Below are positions 61,477-64,000 of a DNA stretch of 64,000 nt, in pieces. The position numbers and the translations under genes were made by a program. Position 1 is the stretch's first letter. Every line of letters starts with the position of its first letter. The notes below the pieces were generated by a model, which had not been told where the DNA came from, did no database searches, and was given only the letters and a program-made list of their open reading frames with translations. Location: NCBI RefSeq assembly GCF_017591425.1, contig NW_024466307.1:1362001-1426000 (forward strand), given 5' to 3'. The stretch is from Ochotona curzoniae (Eukaryota; Chordata; Mammalia; Lagomorpha; Ochotonidae).

Positions 61477-61540
61477 AAATGAACAAAGGGCTAAAGAAGT
61501 CACCAGGGAATTGTAGACTAAACCCACAAAGAGGGGAAGT

Positions 61541-61820
61541 GTTTAAGCCACAGTTTCAGATACCCCGCCGCCCGTTTCTGAGTGCCTGGTCCAAGTTCTG
61601 GCTTCATATCCAGTCTGGCTCTCTGACACGGTACATCCCGGGAAGCTGCAGGGGGTGGCAAGCACTTGAGTCTCTGCTGCACACATGGGAGACCCCGGCC
61701 ATTTCCAGACCTTGTTCCAGCTTGGGCCAGCACCTGCTGTTGTAGCCATCTAGGGAGTGAACCAAATGGCTGGAAGATCTCTCTCACTTCCACTGCCTCT
61801 AATTAAACTCATAGATATTC
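61541..61820 (+). mobile_element. Lagomorph C-type SINE, older
   Basis: Body TCATATCCAGTCTGGCTCTC, CACATGGGAGACCCCGGCC, GTTGTAGCCATCTAGGGAGT, and tail CCTCTAATTAAACTCATAG. More diverged than the neighbouring copy and also inside the LINE-1 fragment. Confidence 0.75.
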
Positions 61821-62090
61821 AGAAAAACACACAGGGAGATAGCTACCACCCCACCCTGCGTACCATAGGGGTGGCTAACATAAAGATGAGCAGTGACAAG
61901 TGTTGATGAAGAGGCAGAGAAATTCTCACACCCTGCCAGTTGATGTATCCACTTCCAGAAACATCTTGGCAATTCTTCATTGCACTGCCCAGAAACTCCT
62001 CTCCCAGGAGTAACTTGGGAGAGCAATGCTCAGGCATACGCCTATACATTTGCAAAGCAGCAGCTCTCACAGTGCCAAGAGCCCACCCAT

Positions 62091-62984
62091 GCACAGCCAG
62101 GCTGGTAGGCATCATGAAATGTTCCAGAATCAGCTTGCGGTGAGGGCTGGATTTTAAGTTGGGTGAGTGGGACATGCTCGGGGTTCCATTCCATAGCTCA
62201 GTGGCTGAGTGACCATCTAAGAGCGTTTGGTTCTGCCTTACTCCCTGCACTTCCGGGAAGCACAACATTGGAGACCTTTGCCTAGCAAACGTGAAGTTAT
62301 TACTGGCTTCACATCCACAGGGAGCTCAGGGCACCTGCTAATGCACGTGTGGACTGCTGATGGGGTCCAGTTCAATGCAAGGAAATAATCAATGAACACA
62401 CCCTAAAAATAAAGCCACATCCGGAGCCCTCTGCCTCCTAACACTGGCTCCTATTGGAGCCATGGTCCTTTAGAAATCTGAATTTGCTCTAACGGAGAGA
62501 GAGAGAAAAACAGCCACTTCAGCATAGGATGTAAGATAACAGAAACAGGCCATTGTCCCAAGTGCCTTTTGACCAGGAAGACCTCGCTGATAACTCAGAA
62601 GGAAAGCAGCAGAAAACAAGCTGTGATGTGTTCCCTGACTGTGCGTCTGGAGCCCAGATCCCTTCCCAAGCCGCTGGGCTCAGGAGAAAGCCAGCATGCC
62701 ACACCTGCCAGCTATGGGATGTTGCTTGTTCCTAGTTCAGCTTTTAGGGAGGTCATGGGCTTATTGCGTATTTGTAAATCCCCAAACTCACAAAGCATCG
62801 TGGAAATGGCGAGTGATAGAGTTGGCCTTTTTGCATGCCATGGGAGAGAGCCAGAAGGTTCCTTGCTGCCTGTGTCCACTACAGGAGAAGCAGGGACACC
62901 TGTCCCTACCCCCTCACATACAACAGGGCAGCATCTCAGAAGTTCCAGTAGAAAGGACGGATCCCTTAGAATCAAGTGGCAATA
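62091..62984. other. Flanking DNA with no recognised gene
   Basis: Unique-looking, AT-richer sequence. It includes a perfect 7-bp-stem inverted repeat TGGCTCCTATTGGAGCCA at 62445-62462, which also contains ATTGG, an inverted CCAAT. Confidence 0.45.
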
Positions 62985-63225
62985 ACTCTCTGTGACCTTC
63001 ATAGATCTGACCTTGGGTTCTTAGGCCCGACACCAAAGGCACATGAAGCAAAAGACAAACAGGTGAAGGATTTTATCCAAACTGTGCAGTGCTGTGTACC
63101 AGCTCCACTCTTGATACGAAGACAACCCAGACAAGGCAGTGCTGTACCTGCAAATCTCAAATCTGACGAGGGTCTGGTATCTGGAGTACAGATAAATTTT
63201 TTGGATTGTTGCTTGAATAAATGCT
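62985..63225 (+). mobile_element. Second old LINE-1 fragment (ORF2 region)
   Basis: GATCTGACCTTGGGTTCTTA, ACACCAAAGGCACATGAAGC, GAAGACAACCCAGACAAGGC and GACGAGGGTCTGGTATCTGG follow the order of the LINE-1 ORF2 3' region just upstream of, and overlapping, the segment in the 60.9-62.1 kb fragment. Non-functional. Confidence 0.7.
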
Positions 63226-63266
63226 AAGATGCTTTAAAATATAATATAGTTCATCCCATTGCATGT

Positions 63267-63592
63267 ATTTTTAAAAATATTTATTTGAAAGGCAGAGTTA
63301 TAAAGAAAGAGGGAGATACAGAGAGAGGAAGAGAAACAGATCTTCTATCTGCTGGTTCACTCTCCAAATGACCACAATGGTGGGGCCTCTGCAAGGACGA
63401 CCCTTCCCACGTGTGTGCAGGGCGCTTGGACCACCCTCATCTGCTTTCCCAGACTGTTAGTAAAGAGCTGGATCAGAAGTGGAGCAGCTGAGACCTGGAC
63501 TGGTGCTGGATCAGAAGTGGAGCAGCTGAGATCTGGACTGGTGCTCTTACACAGGCAGTAGCTTAATCTGCTCAATCACAATGCCAGTCTAG
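63267..63592 (-). mobile_element. Lagomorph C-type SINE with internal 38-bp tandem duplication
   Basis: In reverse complement: AAATATTTATTTGAAAGGCA tail, CTATCTGCTGGTTCACTCTC, CATCTGCTTTCCCAGACTGT, and head ACAGGCAGTAGCTTAATCTG. The segment beginning GCTGGATCAGAAGTGGAGCA occurs twice in tandem (63467-63504 and 63505-63542) with one C/T difference. Confidence 0.9.
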
Positions 63593-63728
63593 CTGGCACC
63601 CCATGTGGGCAACGGCTTGAGTTCTGGCTGCTCCATTTCCAAGCCAACTGCCTTCTAACGTGCCCAGGAAAAGCAGCAGAGGACGGCACGCATGGTGGCC
63701 TCCTGTACTCATGTGGCAGACCTGACCG
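63593..63728 (+). mobile_element. Lagomorph C-type SINE, truncated
   Basis: GGCACCCCATGTGGGCAACG, GCTGCTCCATTTCCAAGCC, AAAAGCAGCAGAGGACGGC and CTCATGTGGCAGACCTGAC. It abuts the preceding inverted SINE. Confidence 0.8.
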
Positions 63729-64000
63729 GCCTTTCAGGCTGCAGGCTTTACCGTGACTCTCCACCGGAAGGGTTGTGGACGACCCCTCTGGGTCATGCTG
63801 CCCTTCAGACAATGACTTGTTTCCAGGAATGACCTTTGGGAGGACATCAGCCTGTATTCTCTCACTTGGTCTCTGGACAAGGCAAGCTTCTTTGAGAGAC
63901 CACGTAGAATGGGATTGTGGGGGCTGCACCTGACCGCTTGTCAGGAGCTTGTGTCCCTGTGCACCTGCTGGGCTGCGAGCCCCTCGGGCAGCTGCTGCGT
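63729..64000. other. Flanking DNA with no recognised feature
   Basis: Nothing gene-like or repetitive recognised up to the right edge. Confidence 0.45.

Larger units (their letters stand above)
60930..62090 (+). mobile_element. Old LINE-1 fragment (ORF2 3' end region), split by two SINEs
   Basis: Diverged LINE-1 sequence in plus orientation: GACCCACAGAATGTTCGTCA, GAACTCCTACAAATCAATGA and ATTAAAAGCTGGGC before 61145; AGATAGCTACCACCCCACCC, GTGACAAGTGTTGATGAAGA and AACATCTTGGCAATTCTTCA after 61820. Two SINEs sit inside the span (61146-61476 and 61541-61820). The reading frame is destroyed. Identified by remembered LINE-1 3' sequence order, not by alignment. Confidence 0.7.

Noticed and set aside
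1914..63728. tRNA genes suggested by tRNA-like sequence
   Set aside because: The tRNA-like heads (for example GTTCAAGTCCC B-box sequence) all belong to SINE copies with SINE bodies and tails. No cloverleaf-complete tRNA was seen.

Overview
The window is mammalian nuclear DNA, most likely from a lagomorph and probably a pika (Ochotona). It carries about 29 copies or fragments of a tRNA-headed lagomorph C-type SINE on both strands. Several copies end in the CTTTCCAATAAAAATAAAT-type tail that I associate with pika. The species call is from memory of repeat consensus sequences and was not checked by a search. There are no operons, bacterial genes or phage-like gene clusters.

One protein gene can be supported: LHFPL2, on the minus strand, encoding a four-pass membrane protein of the LHFPL tetraspan subfamily. 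Its two coding exons are 8519-8945 (start codon, residues 1-142) and 1386-1642 (residues 143-227 and stop). Both junctions have canonical splice sites and the joined frame is open, giving 227 residues. The 5' UTR continues to an acceptor at 9021/9022, and the 3' UTR runs off the left edge. A strong CpG island at about 55.1-56.4 kb contains a consensus minus-strand splice donor (55667-55672). It is the best candidate for the LHFPL2 promoter and non-coding first exon. If so, 9021-55672 is intron 1 and everything right of about 56.4 kb is 5' flanking DNA.

Layout: 1-1385 is 3' UTR. The region 1386-9020 holds the coding exons and an intron with two minisatellites. The region 9-55 kb is a GC-rich intron with an unusual number of independent minisatellites (near 11.6-12.25, 14.1-14.9, 17.7, 18.6-19.05, 27.38-27.58, 42.1-42.45 and 43.5-43.8 kb), SINEs and a few AT-richer islands that may be conserved non-coding elements. 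The CpG island follows at 55-56.4 kb. The region 56.4-64 kb is less GC-rich, with SINEs and two old LINE-1 fragments.

I found no sign of a new genetic system. The points most worth a second look are the minisatellite cluster, the palindromic E-boxes inside one minisatellite, the repeated hairpin and CAGCTG units inside another, a short upstream ORF in the LHFPL2 leader, and the CpG-island first-exon assignment. In human, SCAMP1 and ARSB flank LHFPL2, so they would be expected just outside the window if synteny holds.
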